27,437 nt of DNA, taken from positions 1 to 27,437 of the IMG/VR virus record IMGVR_UViG_3300045738_000544; one strand, written 5' to 3'. Every line of letters starts with the position of its first letter. Positions within the stretch are counted from its first letter, which is position 1. This document shows, piece after piece, positions 9,001-15,367 of this stretch. The DNA comes from a virus. The notes under the pieces are model-generated. The model searched no databases and was not told where the DNA came from. It saw only the letters and a program-made list of their open reading frames with translations. The translations under genes were made by a program, and so were the position numbers.

Positions 9001-11921
9001 TGCTCGCCGGATACGGCGAGTGGACGACACTGTCGCAAGACGACCTGGATGTGAAGTACCGGGACTACAAAGGAGAGTCGCGAGAGCAGAGCAAGCAGCA
9101 CGACATGCAGCAGCAGATTACACCTAAGCCATCGGGTGGGGAACGGCACACTCCGTCCAAAGCGGAACAGGAGATGGCTCGGGTCACTAACGAGATGAAG
9201 AAGGAAGCCGAGCGCGAGGGGTGGTGGAATGCAGAAGGTGGCGAGGCGAGACTCAAAAGCACGAGAGAAGCGATTAAGACCCGGCTGAACAATGAGATCC
9301 GTAATCTTGATAAGCAGATCAAAGACCGCGGAAAGACCGTAAAGAACAGGACGGCGGCTCTCACGGACGTGGAGATAGAATCTCTTCGGGAGCAGCGTAA
9401 CCAGCGAAAAGAGAGACTGAACGCTATCGTTCGCGCATCCAAAGAGGCCGAGGCCGCGCGTTGGGATGATGACGGTGGGCATTTTGTTGACCCGGCCATT
9501 GAAGCGTACATAAAGGTTCTGGACGGACAGATAAAGGCACTCAAAAAACAGTTAGTGAATAAGGATGTGTTTCCCAAGCTCGAACTGACACATCCCGATG
9601 GTTCGAGAGTAGACGCACGGAAGGCAGAAATCGAGGCATTGAAGGCCGAGAAGGACTTGATGCGGAAGACTCTCGATCCGAACTTCGAGACGAACAGGAA
9701 GCTCTTGGCGGCAGAGAAGGCGGCAGAGAAACAGGTTGCCAAGCTGGAAGCGGAACGAGCCGCGGGCTTCAAGATGAAAGAGAAGCCGGCAAAGACACGT
9801 CTGGAATCCGCAAAGCTGGCAAAAGCACGGAAGCAACTGGACGCACTTCGCGCTCAGCGGGCGGAAGCGTTGGAAGACGAGTACGCTTTACGAGCGTCTA
9901 TCGCACAGAGCAAGCGGAACGCGGCGAACATCACAGCCCGCATTGCCAGTGGCGACTTTGCCCCAAGGAAACGCAAGACTGCCCAAGTCTTCGATGATCC
10001 AGCATGGCAAGAGGCCAAGCTAGAAGAGATGGCAGTGCGTGAGGAATTCGCAGAGATGCAGGCCGAGTACGAGATGAACAACGAGACTGGCTGGCAGACC
10101 GTGGGCCGCTGGGGCAGTACTGCGGCCACGATACATAAGGGGTTAATGACGACATGGGACATGGGCGCGCACGGCATACAACTTGGACCGACCATGTATA
10201 AGCATCCGATCGTGTGGGCTAGGTCGCTGATCCCCACGGTTAAGTCGTTGAGTACCAGGCAGCGCAAGCTACAAGATGCAAAACGGGAAGCCGACCCCGA
10301 CTACCAGGAAGCTGTAGGTTACGGTGTTCTCCTGGGCGAGGAGGCAAGAAAGAGATTCTTTGGAAACAGTGACTGGATACAAAAGATCCCCGGACTTGCT
10401 ATGGGAGAACGAACTTTCTCGACGGCCATGAATGAAGTTCGCTTTAACCTGTGGAAAGTGATGAAGTGGGCATACACCAACGACGGCTGGATGTTCAATG
10501 GTCGGGAAATGACACAGGAGCAAGGAGAGGCTATCGCTCGACAGGTGAATGTGTGGACGCTGGGGTACAAGCCGCCAAAAGATGCGACCATGCGGCAGGC
10601 TGCGATGAAAGTCGCCTCTATTCCACTCTGGGCAACGGGCATGTACGTGGCTCGCGCTCAAATAATGACAGGCGGCCCGGTGTTTTTTATGGGTGGCGAC
10701 TCCAAGGTGCGAACGATGGCCGCGATTGGTTACGTTAAGACATTCGTTGGCATGTGGGCACTTACTGCCGTCCTGCAGATGCTGCTGGGCGACGACGAGG
10801 AACGAGAGTTTCTCCCCGACGACGACGAAGACACACTGAACCCGACCGACTCGGATTTCTGGGGGAAAGTGGTGACTGACAATAATCACATGGATATGTC
10901 ATCTGGACTGGGCCAGCAGGCTGCATTACAGTTCCGGTTGCTGAATTCCGCTTGGTCGGCAAGGAGTGGCGATCAAATCTGGGAAACCCGCGAACTTGGT
11001 GCTCGCGAACATCTTGCTGGCTTTGGAAAATACAAACTTAACCCGTGGGCGCAGGCAATCTTGGACCTGTCCAGCAAGAAGGACGTGGTTCATCGTCCAA
11101 CATCCGTAGCCAACATCTTGGTGTCAAACATGACGCCGCTATCAGTTCAGACCGCCGTTGAAGCCCACGAAAACTCGGAGACCGAGTTAGAGGCGATGGG
11201 ATGGACAGCGGCGAGTTTCATGGGCCGCAACGTCAACATCTACGACAAGGGCGCACCGCCGACAGAGGAGACGTTCCTCTCGACAGTACAGAAGGTGGGG
11301 CGACAGATGTCGGGCGAGAAGCCTCCGGGACTCACACCGGATGAGTTGGAGAAATGGCTGGGGGCCAAGGTCGAGTGGGATACGGACCTGTCTGGTGCGT
11401 CGAAATACCTCAACGAAGACCAGATGGAAATGGCTCGCGAACGCCGCGAAGAACGAAAGCAGACGCTTCTCTACAACGCAATCGTCGAACCTGACCCCAA
11501 GAGCAAGACGTATGAGGAGTCGCTGGAGAAGCGGGAGAAGGCCCGGAAGACCCTGAATGATACCGGCTGGTCGCACGAAGAATCCCAGAAACTTCTGTTT
11601 AACCACTACAAAGGGAAGCGAGCCAAACCCACTAAATACTGGAGCAAATTCAAGGAACTCGCCGGACTCTACGGAAAGGGTAAAACGGACGGTACTGATC
11701 CAGCCCGGAACGAATTGCTGGGTGCGGATCGGTCAGAGGTCACAGACTTCGAGCTATGGATGGCCAAGCGGTATGTAGAACTGGCGGAAGACGCGGTCGA
11801 TGAACTCTCCGCGGCAGACAGCCCGAACGCCCGAAAGCTAGAAGCTGCCCGAAGGAAAGTGGTCCGAAGGAAAACGGCTCAAGAGAAACTGGCCCGAAAG
11901 AAAGCGGCTCAAGAGAATTGA
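3..11921 (+). CDS. Giant phage polyvalent protein, 5' end outside window
   Basis: At least 3965 residues can be read from the GTG at 24, and the frame stays open to the window edge with protein-like sequence, so the true start probably lies upstream. Residue numbers here count from nt 24. In order the protein has: a disordered N-terminus with small beta segments, SAP-like helices (about 440-610), a zincin motif HEAFH (726-730), a glycosylase-like domain (about 1075-1365), an HDYYGH domain (1957-1962), Lys/Glu coiled coil (about 2060-2380), ADP-ribosyltransferase (about 2493-2684), ParB-like domain (about 2710-2800), long coiled coils (about 2900-3310) and a conserved C-terminal domain with a hydrophobic segment (about 3355-3745). 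This architecture matches the polyvalent proteins of phages and conjugative elements, thought to be delivered with the DNA to counter host defences. Delivery is inference. RAAVG-type octapeptides separate the modules. It converges on the head operon with a 3-nt gap. Confidence 0.93.
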   Translation, partial: VKDDQYRVDVGDPTKLEGYVESPVEAAEPVEEAVTEATPDGTASTISDHLEAVVGAFAQPNQPTSPLGPVSVGDTVDVAWAGNPREADADTRVSGTAQVIAVSKDGKQIRVKITDDMVSQLPDQHGGETPTEFVYNTETGIATSDFTIGWTGVVGRQQAAAEQQATEAAPTRDEMTAATATGKPRRWQPYSDEQIKAEITRVEGEAKRGEADTESAMGKWNIVDWKRQIAELREELDFRNKQKPASAPATTKPKQAAKPAPDVPTTQDDVQGQVDAKIDEIRVDELFDKRWGTKTGNKRADAQRMETIRKEVAEEEAAAKEYPPGTQLEIEGYKGTTFTVVSAADNAPATLQDQAGRPMGDNAGAVLRQYTPEQITVTFEMGAEGQRLGEQGQIPIVKEPAGVSDTGVPQESLKSKAAPALATEGKAQPAATIAETQAEAEVAPDYSHLKNNKQREAELTRRGVTGHGGKKKAELLRLLAESEPESTETQAEATPDSRAELDAKTVLQLKKLAPKGKQGRRKAGLIDAILEAEQKAEQKTKRAKRAKAAKKAAAEAQPTKPADAATQAADRTKQFLSGSSIEDLQEIADELELDIKGTDRKAIIAELSSNQDVRDYAEGLAREAVADQAVSEQDSGKPASSESIPDAMQADKGQPEAREVEPTTAVEKQQAKIAGKIGFDLRLVEGGQPSVVAWWDPDTKTVWFNRAGLRKAVTDGKKRKKSPESVMWGIFAHEAFHAMRVSDPKAWNKFARWLVQHDRKQKALDPNYKGLEDARDGYLGDLKTAHAEATGETKAGLAKLIKQWNSKSKAGAALRSDEAVSRYLEDHAGDFDFWNKLGKEEPGLLKRMWQAIQKFFADSEPDTLAGQARQAIESAMTENGIKATGPKRRGRRSGKRAAVGKDSRSINGEVSVVTTEWADGPTTMRVETPDGKPITRLHYSQMSEQTRDELSRLGAEWTPESLWGEELLELTKGRTSDGTGKRAAVGKINVDDVRAHDRSGSRIAKGLSVRTVKGEKVFTDNDDLSLDYVKETAPQLFIKNANIIAKYPLIAGDNFGEATTVEEAQEIYDVFVRAAADNLLYIYEAYNPEFREISTLWYDGANSIAHDFAKRFNVTPEQAAGIIASMSPQKDWYQNVRVAELVLEAFATNPTMTQEMVAHQRGVVLPASLVGYEKDVRKTEKAYKKSRSKGRKAALDTAKAKLENRRQEQDALLEELEQYMGQSMNSVPENIQAMMARLHHEVNTTKDYNVIAPDGSVTGVARNDNGDKARLAWGSYSEIRRAVAIRNNGIPENISRSLGVQHKVRNFFNNIIDPMNPDGGVTMDTHAIAAALLQPFSGKDAPVKHNFGKGGVASSRASGISGVYFAFAEAYNLAAEEAGILPRQMQSATWDAVRGLFPNVFKSQKQNVRHAAGIWEQYQNGDITIEEARGRVFDAAGGINDPTWANGGDVREGVQEGSRTGTDRARDRATGQGMVGPSSGGRAAVGRQGLTQIRGSFDDQHRELNPSRYIVGSTIERPDFKPTAGDLRGAFAGVWQKLIDNAAVLIAKANPTLGRYSYFDKGELVKVDERSMDLEFTVRPEFDPADVLAEVARVAQEANQDAVVVSRVLNDASESENARPGVELGFSRPATEKEVKEIIAQVNETVPEAGFTFVTGPFDTGTEMPTQFIGLRFQYVPEFDSADRTAEMTGVLQDLAGELRESFQDLVLSAQSNYYESTVLNKGNYDAYRAGATEARLDRDGEEGQGRQLDGEAATDADRGVRGVPEPDSGATVPGEPGDGTRAAVGRRPGSRTDFGGSRNRRGVRTGQAQTNDAAQKVTASAEDYLEDNRERLGIEEFPPHDLVNLDETRSRTIGQQFEDAPDTELNKPEVRAAYEQLAEEVLSQYQHIVANDGMTFTYGNDGYNNSEAMMADVADNSHMQVYQTSPDSFGSKEVSADHPLLEGTGIFQGDYELVYNDLFRAVHDYYGHVADGNQFGGVGEERAWAKHVTMFSPEARRAMTSETRGQNSWVNYGPQMFDKDGWRGDKDHPRYILAEDRPFAVQKVFLLPDDVSTPKFEGGRAAVGRAAIAKGSKLDGLREHLRKVKAERKQKEKKPTVKPVPKPAKAKVPDKPPEPPAAKPPEAEGEKLNRDPFVGIKKVRLDAQTESLGLPPLTETEKVSAVELVTDAVANLTEKSDIEIQTMAKKVVMEQYTMSVEEVADLSASVDYHKRKADGATDLGNEYAASEDTDNANKQYEEADRHKEILKTLHQAAKNVGRRQFAAIGHVLQAIVDKDGEAHIEKDLLRANKGQREYDAEGNDVTAGKAKDIAKRLEASKRKQAVEEKKVDQKESASTAEERIKQLEAELKSHRTRSRKSRGSKNRRVTEEAKDAALQRIRDRRNQRKAKGGRAAVGRQEASTGRFPIVSSLSQFETANSVPQEGEVVYQRDGDRVTEYRVMHRRSSDSPDTITVANRSGRYTTAPYTDFERLVDGGGRAAVGRRAEAPDKDFSGTKVATAEGQPKKVHHGTRAEFDRFVVGGENSLFGKGISFTSDAAEAERYSSVDPSVNLDFTGQVEKLSQELGIPYAEAKKSIVTSAKSGVVDAYVNLQNPMVVDANGKIKVDERVFALAAAEADVTLPSNAHAKFMEKENTKDQVEYLIQHNATQMVGRIASVKNHDGLILRSNMAPKSKGGEHYIAFDPRQVQIVSRKDTSPDYRNYFTKEAIDKAEKESGSFKSREMLVYMTPDEFLQMAETLDEPTSSKQETVRGVLSQGKKLSSIPLLSFDNDGKGTASVVGHEGRHRAMELKARGVTRFPVMIKSGGSESIRWSEQSDPNSYDRIRGEWPKTLKGETSGSMPFPVSDPLAQDLGSEGGRAAVGRRAAVGKDTEADADLRADVADAAIVAGYVMESGSRKSEDFLKDMVAELGDWVRPHLKELYRTARAESAKVRQGKIKERLADSDDVKEQYGAVGEMAKEILAETRKKDGKFISREDLIDLLHKELKEADPDITWNDAQDMLAGYGEWTTLSQDDLDVKYRDYKGESREQSKQHDMQQQITPKPSGGERHTPSKAEQEMARVTNEMKKEAEREGWWNAEGGEARLKSTREAIKTRLNNEIRNLDKQIKDRGKTVKNRTAALTDVEIESLREQRNQRKERLNAIVRASKEAEAARWDDDGGHFVDPAIEAYIKVLDGQIKALKKQLVNKDVFPKLELTHPDGSRVDARKAEIEALKAEKDLMRKTLDPNFETNRKLLAAEKAAEKQVAKLEAERAAGFKMKEKPAKTRLESAKLAKARKQLDALRAQRAEALEDEYALRASIAQSKRNAANITARIASGDFAPRKRKTAQVFDDPAWQEAKLEEMAVREEFAEMQAEYEMNNETGWQTVGRWGSTAATIHKGLMTTWDMGAHGIQLGPTMYKHPIVWARSLIPTVKSLSTRQRKLQDAKREADPDYQEAVGYGVLLGEEARKRFFGNSDWIQKIPGLAMGERTFSTAMNEVRFNLWKVMKWAYTNDGWMFNGREMTQEQGEAIARQVNVWTLGYKPPKDATMRQAAMKVASIPLWATGMYVARAQIMTGGPVFFMGGDSKVRTMAAIGYVKTFVGMWALTAVLQMLLGDDEEREFLPDDDEDTLNPTDSDFWGKVVTDNNHMDMSSGLGQQAALQFRLLNSAWSARSGDQIWETRELGAREHLAGFGKYKLNPWAQAILDLSSKKDVVHRPTSVANILVSNMTPLSVQTAVEAHENSETELEAMGWTAASFMGRNVNIYDKGAPPTEETFLSTVQKVGRQMSGEKPPGLTPDELEKWLGAKVEWDTDLSGASKYLNEDQMEMARERREERKQTLLYNAIVEPDPKSKTYEESLEKREKARKTLNDTGWSHEESQKLLFNHYKGKRAKPTKYWSKFKELAGLYGKGKTDGTDPARNELLGADRSEVTDFELWMAKRYVELAEDAVDELSAADSPNARKLEAARRKVVRRKTAQEKLARKKAAQEN
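1341..1838 (+). other. Three SAP-like helix-extended-helix segments in the giant protein
   Basis: Three short segments share the pattern of a helix, a basic or glycine turn and a second helix ending in a Leu-rich stretch. They lie at about residues 440-475, 494-530 and 572-610, the first two ending in LLRLLAE and LIDAILEAE. This is the look of SAP or Rho-N-like DNA/RNA-binding motifs, which are common near the N-terminus of phage proteins that handle DNA. Lys/Ala-rich linkers separate them. The assignment rests on pattern only; coiled coil is the alternative. Confidence 0.5.
2024..2290 (+). other. Zincin-like metallopeptidase domain of the giant protein
   Basis: Residues about 668-756 contain beta strands followed by a helix carrying H726-E727-A-F-H730, an HExxH zinc-binding motif. 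It is preceded by a hydrophobic stretch (MWGIFA), as in zincins of phage polyvalent proteins. The third zinc ligand is not obvious. Within the protein it precedes all the RAAVG repeats, so it is one candidate for a protease acting on those repeats; that link is inference. A non-catalytic structural role cannot be excluded. Confidence 0.6.
3240..4130 (+). other. HhH-GPD DNA-glycosylase-like domain of the giant protein
   Basis: This all-helical segment (about residues 1075-1365) includes WYDGANSIAHDFAKRF, then VTPEQAAGIIASMSPQ, and further on KVRNFFNNI followed by VTMDTHA with D1317 and H1319. The order helix-hairpin-helix-like turn, 'K-R-F' helix, then h-D-T-H resembles the HhH-GPD glycosylase fold, where the Asp of VDTH is catalytic. 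Helical domains of this type are seen in phage polyvalent proteins (I recall a DUF7178-like family). A role in removing modified bases is inference, and the match needs a profile search. Confidence 0.42.
5478..6150 (+). other. HDYYGH domain of the giant protein, function unknown
   Basis: Residues about 1819-2042 form a compact alpha/beta domain bounded by RAAVG repeats. It has many polar, potentially catalytic residues: H1957-D-Y-Y-G-H1962, then GVGEERAWAKH, then ETRGQNSWVNYGP. I recognise this as a recurrent phage-associated domain but cannot name a reaction. The clustering of His, Asp, Glu and Asn suggests an enzyme. It forms almost the whole of the 271-residue segment between the fourth and fifth repeats. 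Confidence 0.5.
7500..8075 (+). other. Polyvalent-type ADP-ribosyltransferase domain
   Basis: Residues about 2493-2684. The start KVHHGTRAEFDRF gives the H2501-G-T motif that binds NAD. It is followed by LFGKGISFTSDAAEAERYS, the second strand with the S-F-T-S/Y pattern and the following helix. The end EHYIAFDPRQV is the usual last strand of ART domains in phage polyvalent proteins. Such domains transfer ADP-ribose from NAD+ to host proteins or nucleic acids; the target here is unknown. The domain starts about 25 residues after a RAAVGR repeat. Confidence 0.82.
8150..8420 (+). other. ParB/sulfiredoxin-like domain
   Basis: Residues about 2710-2800. The pattern is a strand with MTPDEFL, a helix with KQETVRGVL, then SIPLLSF, then VVGHEGRHRAMELKARG (G2772, H2773, E2774, R2776, H2777, R2778). 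The G-H-x-G-R-H-R motif corresponds to the G-E-R-R/H-R box of ParB-like nucleases and CTP-binding domains. It directly follows the ADP-ribosyltransferase in the same 372-residue inter-repeat segment, so the two probably form one module. Nuclease activity is not demonstrated by sequence. Confidence 0.7.
10090..11260 (+). other. C-terminal conserved membrane-associated domain (LPD38-like)
   Basis: Residues about 3355-3745. It starts with a helix carrying GLMTTWDMGAHGIQLG and passes through helices with IPGLAMGERTF and MNEVRFNLWK. A hydrophobic stretch (about 3567-3589, IGYVKTFVGMWALTAVLQML) is followed by a very acidic run. This order is typical of the last third of phage large polyvalent and internal virion proteins, a family I recall as LPD38. 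Membrane association fits a role in DNA or protein entry, which is inference. A basic coiled-coil tail follows to the stop. Confidence 0.55.
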
Positions 11922-11924
11922 GAG

Positions 11925-12137
11925 TCACGCTTCCAGAACGCCCCGGTACTTCATGTACAGAATCGCTTGGCCATCCTCCAGTACATCGTCCGATTCGTAA
12001 TGGTGGTAGTTCTTACTGTCAGCAGTCCACAGTCGAGATTCCATGTGGTCCCCGACGTGCAGCTCGGCCAGTTGGACGAATCCACAGAACGGACCTCCAC
12101 AGAATTCAATGCAGACTGTGTGGAGCGTATCACTCAT
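11925..12137 (-). CDS. Small acidic Cys/His-rich protein
   Basis: This 70-residue product starts at the ATG at 12137; an in-frame GTG at 12146 is also possible. Neither start has a clear Shine-Dalgarno sequence. The protein is acidic, with C12, C16 and C21 early on and aromatic residues later (NYHHYESDD, LYMKYRG). I do not recognise a family. It is the last gene of the head operon, downstream of the lectin-like protein, and converges with the giant gene with only 3 nt between the stops. A strong stem-loop lies between it and the preceding gene, so its expression may be set separately. Confidence 0.6.
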   Translation of the reverse strand: MSDTLHTVCIEFCGGPFCGFVQLAELHVGDHMESRLWTADSKNYHHYESDDVLEDGQAILYMKYRGVLEA

Positions 12138-12157
12138 GGATGTCACACTGCCGCGAA

Positions 12158-12185
12158 CCGGGAGCGGGCGTGAACCCGCCCCCGG
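12158..12185 (-). other. GC-rich stem-loop between head genes
   Basis: An 11-bp inverted repeat with one G-U pair (minus strand) and a 6-nt loop lies between the stop of the lectin-like gene and the next start. No U-run follows on the minus strand, so it is not a classical intrinsic terminator. It may slow or partly terminate transcription, or protect the 3' end of the upstream message. Confidence 0.55.
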
Positions 12186-12200
12186 AAGCAGCTAGAGGAA

Positions 12201-13049
12201 TTACTCGTTCTGAGCGCAGGCCCACCAATCGACTTGGACGTTCAACGCCGTGTCTCCGGCACCGTCCTTGATCCCGATGAAGGGAGCCAGTTGCACGTCG
12301 TCAGGGAACGTCGCCGCATCGACTTCTGTCGCCGTCAGGCGGGACGGGGCGATGTTGCCAAGGGCAGCACCATTGACGTACCACTCAAGCGTCTTCGGAT
12401 GGGCACGATAGCGCATGCCGAGCTTGACGTAGGTCGTTGCCGACGCAGTAAACGTCGCCAGAGCGTTCAGCTTCGTCTTGGTCGCACCGTCCTGATACGT
12501 TTGACCGTCTGCCTTGTAGGCACCGTCAAAGACGCCAGCCTCCCCTACGAGCTTAACAAACCCGCAGAAGTTCTTGTCGGCCAAGATGTCGGCGTCGGTG
12601 AACATCAGGTCGGTCGTAATCATGTCGGCCTGACCTAAGCCAACGGCAATGTTCCACTTGGCCGCGGTGACTGCCGACATCGAGAGGCAGGCTTCAAACG
12701 CAAGGTCGTTGTCTGCGAGCAAAAACGGCGCAGACAGCGTCGATCCCCACTTGAGTACATTCTCGTCTTCGGCGGTGTCACCAACGATGGTGGCACTCAG
12801 GATTCCCTTTGCTGCCGCCGTATCAGCGACCTTCGCCAAAGTGCCGGCCGCAGTAACGAGGTTCGCATAAGGGCCGACCAAAGTGGTCTCGCTGAACGTC
12901 AGGAAGTCGTCGAAAAACCCAAACGCTGGATTCCCGCTGCTTCCTGTCGCAACACTGCCATTCGGCGAAAAGGATTGTGGAGCCGAAAAACCCCGCCACA
13001 CGCGCGGCGAGAACAACCTGGTGGACATGTCTTCAAAATAGGTTTGCAT
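12201..13049 (-). CDS. Lectin-like phage structural protein downstream of capsid gene
   Basis: 282 residues. AAGGA lies 8 nt before the ATG, which decides the start. The sequence is rich in short strands, Ala and Thr, with FGFFDDFLTF near residue 45 and LEWYVNGAAL late. The last pattern is typical of LamG or concanavalin-A-like jelly rolls ('W-Y-V-N-G'). Proteins of this kind with an early 'DDF' motif are often encoded directly after the major capsid protein. They may decorate the capsid or form part of head-tail structures. The role is inferred from position and fold pattern. The gap from the capsid gene is 127 nt and holds a candidate terminator. Confidence 0.72.
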   Translation of the reverse strand: MQTYFEDMSTRLFSPRVWRGFSAPQSFSPNGSVATGSSGNPAFGFFDDFLTFSETTLVGPYANLVTAAGTLAKVADTAAAKGILSATIVGDTAEDENVLKWGSTLSAPFLLADNDLAFEACLSMSAVTAAKWNIAVGLGQADMITTDLMFTDADILADKNFCGFVKLVGEAGVFDGAYKADGQTYQDGATKTKLNALATFTASATTYVKLGMRYRAHPKTLEWYVNGAALGNIAPSRLTATEVDAATFPDDVQLAPFIGIKDGAGDTALNVQVDWWACAQNE

Positions 13050-13111
13050 CAGATCAATCCTTAGTAAGAGCGGGGTTTGTCCCAGCCGAGGGTGGGCGTC
13101 GTCCCTGTCAA

Positions 13112-13144
13112 GAAAAAGGCCGACTGTTTTTACGTCGGAAGGCC
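13112..13144 (-). terminator. Candidate terminator after the capsid gene
   Basis: On the minus strand, a CCGAC/GTCGG stem with an A-rich loop is followed by CC and then TTTTTC. It sits about 35 nt after the major capsid stop. The stem is only five perfect pairs, so partial termination is more likely than a full stop. That would give high capsid and lower downstream expression. Confidence 0.45.
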
Positions 13145-13176
13145 AACGACGCTACACAGGATTCCTACTCTCTCGC

Positions 13177-14295
13177 CTACGCAGTTTCCGTTACGGTTGT
13201 CGTGCTGTACCCACGGAAGTTACCCCGACGATTGAAGCACACCAACTGCAACGAATCGTCCATCGCGCGAACGCGGACGTTCGACATTTCGGGATGCTGG
13301 AACGCCTTCCGCTTCCGCATCATGCGGCCTGCGGCGTAGTAGCATCTGAACGTCGCCCAGTTCACGCCGAGGATAATTCCATCGGTACGGGCATTCTCAC
13401 TGGAAGCATTCGTCCAGGCCGGTATCCAGTTCAGCGGAACACCACGGATATTAACCGTTCCGCTGTGCGCCGCCATGTCGTCGCCGATGTTGTCATTGCC
13501 AAGCTGAAGCAATTGACGCGCTAAGGCGAGACGACTGTGCGTGGTCAATAGCTCCCAATCGTGGCGTTTCTGATCCACGATATCCGGCCGTTGAACCGGC
13601 GGCATGAACTGGCAGAGGTCCATCGAGTTGATGGTCTTCTCCACGAAATCAGCCCGGTCCACGGTCGTGTAAGGGAACGTCCGGTTCCGCCACTGATCGT
13701 AAACAATGGGGTCGATTTCACCGACGCCGTTCGCGCCCCAACCGACCGGAGCATAACCGTCGAACCCTTCTTCCGAATTGTTCTCGGACGTACTGTCGTC
13801 CGTGGCGGTGATCCACCACAGCAAAGACACGGGTGGGAAAGGAGATTGAGTCGGACTGGACGGTCCAGCGCCGAATATCAGGTCTTCCATGCCGGTGTAG
13901 AACGAGGTCATCAAATCCCGTTCCATGTCCTCAATGTAGTCGTAAATCTGCCGTCCACCGGTGCGGAAGATTTCCTCGTCGATGTCGTAGTGATAGTTGT
14001 TGGTCGTAAGACCCCACTTCAACCCGCCCTCGGTGAGAACGGACGTGCGACTCGATGAATCCCGATGGTACAGACCGACCACCTGGAAGTTGTCGTTCGT
14101 GTTCACCTTGACCTTCCACTTGGCCTGCGAAGTGCTCATCGTGTCTTTCTTCAGGTTTCCACTGAAGAGGCGCGATGCGTACTTGTACTCTTGCAGCGGC
14201 AGGGAAATATCCTGCGCCGCCAAATGTTCTTCACCAGCGAATTTCTGGTGAATGCCAGCGACGAAATCATCAATTTGTTCAATGCCTAGTGCCAT
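13177..14295 (-). CDS. Major capsid protein
   Basis: 372 residues, with AAGGA 8 nt before the ATG. The protein forms the icosahedral head shell. The N-terminal region (about 1-60) is helical and ends in KKDTMSTSQAKWKVKV. The middle holds GGRQIYDYIEDMERDLMTSFYTGMEDLIFGAG, consistent with the long helix of a coat fold. The C-terminal part has GIILGVNWATFRCYYAAGRMM and ends in Thr-rich strands. Identification rests on size, composition and position: directly after an acidic scaffold-like gene and in the same operon as portal and terminase. It is not obviously a classic HK97-like sequence, and no separate prohead protease is visible. The alternative is another abundant virion protein, but the context makes capsid much more likely. 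Confidence 0.82.
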   Translation of the reverse strand: MALGIEQIDDFVAGIHQKFAGEEHLAAQDISLPLQEYKYASRLFSGNLKKDTMSTSQAKWKVKVNTNDNFQVVGLYHRDSSSRTSVLTEGGLKWGLTTNNYHYDIDEEIFRTGGRQIYDYIEDMERDLMTSFYTGMEDLIFGAGPSSPTQSPFPPVSLLWWITATDDSTSENNSEEGFDGYAPVGWGANGVGEIDPIVYDQWRNRTFPYTTVDRADFVEKTINSMDLCQFMPPVQRPDIVDQKRHDWELLTTHSRLALARQLLQLGNDNIGDDMAAHSGTVNIRGVPLNWIPAWTNASSENARTDGIILGVNWATFRCYYAAGRMMRKRKAFQHPEMSNVRVRAMDDSLQLVCFNRRGNFRGYSTTTVTETA

Positions 14296-14311
14296 TGGGC
14301 TATTCCTTTAT

Positions 14312-15352
14312 TTATGCCCCGTCCATTTCCTTGTAGAGTCGGTCGGCTGCGTCCCGTGGGTCGTCCCGTGGGTCTTGCGGTCGGGTTGCCCCGCCACCTT
14401 GCCTTCCGTTGCTCTGCCTGGAAATCTTACGGGTTCGGTTTTTGAGTTCTTTCTTTCCGATTTCTTCCGAAAATATAGAACGTGAAATTCGTTTCATCAG
14501 TTCTTCAGTGAGTTCCGCTGGACGACCAAGTGCCTTTCGACCTAACAGGTAGGTTTCCACCTCAACGAACAGGTCGTCGCGGCGATCCTTCTCCTTGGTG
14601 GTTTCCTTGTCGGTTTTGCCGAACAGGTCGGCGTGGCCGAGTGAATCCACCAAGTTGTCGAAGTGACGCTCCTTGGAAATTTCTTCGGCTTCCGTAGACC
14701 GTTCTTCGGAAGCAACCAGCCGTGACTCCAAGGCTTGCATACGAGACTCGTAGTGGTCCCTCAGTCCAGTGAGTTCATCCACGATCTCCTCGTCGTACAA
14801 GTCTGTGTCCAACTTGATCTCGTACTGACCTTCGACCTGCGATTTGGTGTCAACAGGTTCGTCGTCAGCCTTGGGCGTTTCATTCTTCTCGAACTGGCCC
14901 TTCTCGTTACGAGTCTTGCCTTTGTCGCTTTCGCTTTCCGATTCGGCTAATGCCTTACGTCCGGCTTCCAGCGCACTCTTGTCGAAAAGACGTAGTGCCC
15001 GCTCCACTTCCTCGCGACTGGAGAAATCGGAAATCTCCGACTCCTCAATGCCATTCGCGGCTGCCTCGGCTTTCAATTCGTCAGTCAGCCATTCCGGGCC
15101 TTCCGAATCGTTGCCGGTATCCTCGCCTTGGCTCTCGGCCTCAGCGGTTTCGTCGCTGCCGGAATCTGTCTCGGCAGTTTTTTCTTTGTGATCGGGTTGC
15201 TGAGTGCTTGCGTGCTCGGAAGTGATTTGCGCGTCCGACTTTTCTTCGCCCGCGCGATCCGATTCAACTTCCTTCGCAACCTGATCGACGTATTCTTGCA
15301 CGTCTTCTTTTGTGCTGTCTTCCGTCAGATCGGTGATTTCTGCTACTGGCAT
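14312..15352 (-). CDS. Probable capsid scaffolding protein
   Basis: 346 residues, very acidic and low in complexity at the N-terminus (Glu, Asp, Ser and Thr over about 90 residues). A WLTDELKAEA-type helix follows, then coiled coil in the middle (YESRMQALESRLVASEERS, about 205-225). The C-terminal third is basic and rich in Arg, Gly and Pro. This charge pattern, a long acidic helical rod ending in a basic capsid-binding tail, is typical of phage scaffolding proteins. Position supports the call: it lies between the portal region and the major capsid gene, 16 nt before the latter. No sequence-specific family motif was recognised. Confidence 0.75.
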   Translation of the reverse strand: MPVAEITDLTEDSTKEDVQEYVDQVAKEVESDRAGEEKSDAQITSEHASTQQPDHKEKTAETDSGSDETAEAESQGEDTGNDSEGPEWLTDELKAEAAANGIEESEISDFSSREEVERALRLFDKSALEAGRKALAESESESDKGKTRNEKGQFEKNETPKADDEPVDTKSQVEGQYEIKLDTDLYDEEIVDELTGLRDHYESRMQALESRLVASEERSTEAEEISKERHFDNLVDSLGHADLFGKTDKETTKEKDRRDDLFVEVETYLLGRKALGRPAELTEELMKRISRSIFSEEIGKKELKNRTRKISRQSNGRQGGGATRPQDPRDDPRDAADRLYKEMDGA

Positions 15353-15367
15353 TGAATTGTTATCCCG

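Noticed and set aside
8829-9772. Two overlapping minus-strand frames of 217 and 235 codons
   Set aside because: They mirror the coiled-coil region of the giant protein; repetitive coding on one strand leaves the other open.
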